Source of the DNA: CALMEH01 sp031409875
GTDB lineage: Bacteria; Acidobacteriota; Blastocatellia; Pyrinomonadales; Pyrinomonadaceae
Direction of reading: 5' to 3'
DNA: 43,635 nucleotides
NCBI GenBank assembly: GCA_031409875.1
Contig: JANNYB010000078.1
Coordinates: forward strand, 1-43,635
Shown here in pieces: positions 42,441-43,635 of the stretch. Each line of letters begins with the position of its first letter. Position 1 is the stretch's first letter. The position numbers and the translations under genes were made by a program. Under the pieces are notes generated by a model. That model had not been told where the DNA came from, made no database searches, and saw only the letters and a program-made list of their open reading frames with translations.

Positions 42441-43136
42441 ATGAAAAAAGAAGTAAAAATCTTAGGTGCAATAGTAATTGTCGTCGTCATCGCGGCGATT
42501 ATCGGCGCAAATTATTATCGTAGTTCAGAACAAAGCGTGCGAATTACCAACAGTAATTCGAGCGGTAATTCGACAAATAGTGCGGTCAACGCTGAAACTC
42601 TCGTTCGCCCGGACAGTCCGACGCTTGGCGCGGCAGATGCGCCCGTTACAGTCGTCGAGTTTTACGACCCGGAATGCGAAGCCTGTGCCGCTTTTCATCC
42701 AGTTGTCAAAAAACTGCTGAAAGATTACGAAGGCAAAATACGTTTCGTCGCGCGTTATATGCCGCTTCATCCGAATTCGCTTTCCGCCGCGACTTTTACT
42801 GAAGTTGCCGGAGAACAGGGAAAATACTGGCAGGCGCAGGAACTGCTTTTTCAAAAACAGTCCGAATGGGGAACAAAACACGGACCTCAGACGAGTGCGC
42901 CAGCCGACATCAATGCGCTTTTCAAAAAATACGCGACGGAACTCGGACTTGATACGAAAAAAATGGACGCGGCGTTTGCCGAAAACCGTTATTCCGCCAA
43001 ACTCCAACGCGATTTGAAAGACGGGCAAACTTTGGGTGTGCGTCAAACGCCGTCGTTTTTCGTCAATGGCAGAAAATTGGCGCGATTCAGCGAAACGGAT
43101 TTGCGGGCTTTGATTGATGAAGAACTAAAAAAGTAA
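42441..43136 (+). CDS. DsbA/BdbD-type thiol oxidoreductase
   Basis: A 231-residue membrane-anchored protein: one helix (ILGAIVIVVVIAAIIGANYY), a Ser/Asn-rich linker, then a thioredoxin fold of the Thioredoxin_4/DSBA type. The active site is C79-E-A-C82 in FYDPECEACAAFHPVVKKLL. The cis-Pro loop is RQTPSFFVNGRKL. It introduces disulfides into exported proteins and would be recharged by the DsbB-like protein just upstream. Position at the end of the metal operon suggests a role in maturing Cys-containing periplasmic metal proteins, though general use is equally possible. Confidence 0.92.
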   Translation: MKKEVKILGAIVIVVVIAAIIGANYYRSSEQSVRITNSNSSGNSTNSAVNAETLVRPDSPTLGAADAPVTVVEFYDPECEACAAFHPVVKKLLKDYEGKIRFVARYMPLHPNSLSAATFTEVAGEQGKYWQAQELLFQKQSEWGTKHGPQTSAPADINALFKKYATELGLDTKKMDAAFAENRYSAKLQRDLKDGQTLGVRQTPSFFVNGRKLARFSETDLRALIDEELKK

Positions 43137-43138
43137 AG

Positions 43139-43378
43139 ATGATACTTTTTCCTTTAATGATGATTTTACCGGATGACCCAAACGCTTTTTGGGTAAAAGT
43201 TCTGGTTGCCTTTTTGCTTACGAGCGGACTTTATTTTCTGTTTAAATTTGGTCTGCGGCGGTTCAAATATAAGAAGAAAGATTTGAAGGCGGCTGGGTTA
43301 AATCATCAACAACAACGTGAATGGTTGGCGATACACAAAAGAAAAAATAAAAGTAAGAAGCAAAACTTTCATTTTTAG
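43139..43378 (+). CDS. Small membrane protein with basic tail
   Basis: A protein of 79 residues: one or two hydrophobic helices (MILFPLMMILP and FWVKVLVAFLLTSGLYFLFK) followed by a strongly basic stretch (KYKKKDLKAAGLNHQQQREW and RKNKSKKQNFHF). It starts 2 bp after the DsbA-like stop. No ribosome binding site of note and no family recognised. Confidence 0.55.
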   Translation: MILFPLMMILPDDPNAFWVKVLVAFLLTSGLYFLFKFGLRRFKYKKKDLKAAGLNHQQQREWLAIHKRKNKSKKQNFHF

Positions 43379-43412
43379 TTTTGAAATGAAGTTTTGAAAC
43401 AACGCGAAAAAT

Positions 43413-43601
43413 ATGAAAAATCCGAAGCCGAGAAAATCGGAAACCTCCATTAAAAAAACTTCCGAGCCGCGAAAGCGAAATAAGAAACAATCAAGCGATA
43501 ATGTCGAGGAAATTTTGGGCGTTCATATCATCAGCGAAGCTGACATCAAAAACCATTTCGGCATTTCCGAAGAAAAATCTGACAGCGAATTGGAAAGTTG
43601 A
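43413..43601 (+). CDS. Small basic hypothetical protein
   Basis: A possible 62-residue soluble protein with a Lys/Arg/Ser-rich first half (KPRKSETSIKKTSEPRKRNK) and an ordered second half (NVEEILGVHIISEADIKNHF). The composition fits a real small protein, but the ribosome binding site is weak. Nothing is known of its role. Confidence 0.4.
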   Translation: MKNPKPRKSETSIKKTSEPRKRNKKQSSDNVEEILGVHIISEADIKNHFGISEEKSDSELES

Positions 43602-43608
43602 AAAGAAT

Positions 43609-43635
43609 ATGAGTGAATTGGTCAAAATCGAATCA
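43609..43635 (+). CDS. Start of a further gene, cut by the right edge
   Basis: ATG at 43609 opens a frame reading MSELVKIES to the window edge, in line with the plus-strand gene spacing. Too short to identify, and AAAAGA is the only ribosome-binding-like stretch. Confidence 0.3.

Overview
The window looks like a chromosomal segment of a moderately AT-rich Gram-negative bacterium, most likely an Acidobacteriota member (Blastocatellia-like). The reasons are a VWFA-related acidobacterial-type exported protein (3877-4860), lipoproteins with Asn/Thr-rich linkers, and two envelope-spanning RND tripartite pumps with outer-membrane factors. The taxonomy is inference from gene content. I see no rRNA, tRNA, CRISPR array, intact insertion sequence or prophage.

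Region 1 (1-16801) is a stress and fermentation island. On the minus strand a tandem universal stress protein, a small cupin and a quinol-dependent NO reductase (cut by the left edge) form one unit. Divergent from it, on the plus strand, are a VWA protein, a YtxH protein, a DUF1269 protein, a cupin with a lysine-rich tail, a DUF5335 protein and a three-gene ABC exporter (adaptor, FtsX-type permease, ATPase). Two broken genes follow: the first ~60 codons of a lactate/malate dehydrogenase face the first ~56 codons of a pyridoxamine-phosphate-oxidase-family protein. Then acetate kinase and phosphoketolase form a minus-strand 'bifid shunt' pair, split by an AT-rich gene with an RxxxxH (HEPN-like) motif that is bracketed by a 19-bp direct repeat. 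Four good or fair and one weak sigma-54 (-24/-12) promoter candidates sit before these units, and two of the intergenic regions share an exact 15-bp site. This suggests an enhancer-dependent stress regulon covering NO detoxification, envelope stress and fermentative ATP production.

Region 2 (16950-33259, minus strand) is a run of 16 closely packed genes. In transcription order they are: His-rich membrane protein, TolC-type outer-membrane factor, FMN-binding-like lipoprotein, RND adaptor with an extra N-terminal domain, methyltransferase, membrane protein, cupredoxin lipoprotein, cupredoxin, DUF305 protein (frameshifted), methyltransferase, CusA/CzcA-type pump, small membrane protein, SnoaL-like protein, methyltransferase, FAD oxidoreductase and a small membrane protein. 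Cupredoxins, DUF305 and Met/His-rich segments point to copper or silver handling. A near-perfect sigma-54 promoter lies at 33320-33334.

Region 3 (33588-43635, plus strand) is a second, divergent metal-efflux operon. It encodes a Cys-rich exported protein, a TolC-type protein, a CzcB-type adaptor, CzcA, a PII-like protein with a shortened T-loop, two tiny membrane proteins, a CDF (CzcD-like) transporter, a DsbB/DsbA thiol-oxidation pair and small basic proteins. Together the two operons would move cations from cytoplasm to periplasm (CDF) and out of the cell (two RND pumps), with periplasmic metal-binding and thiol-oxidising helpers.
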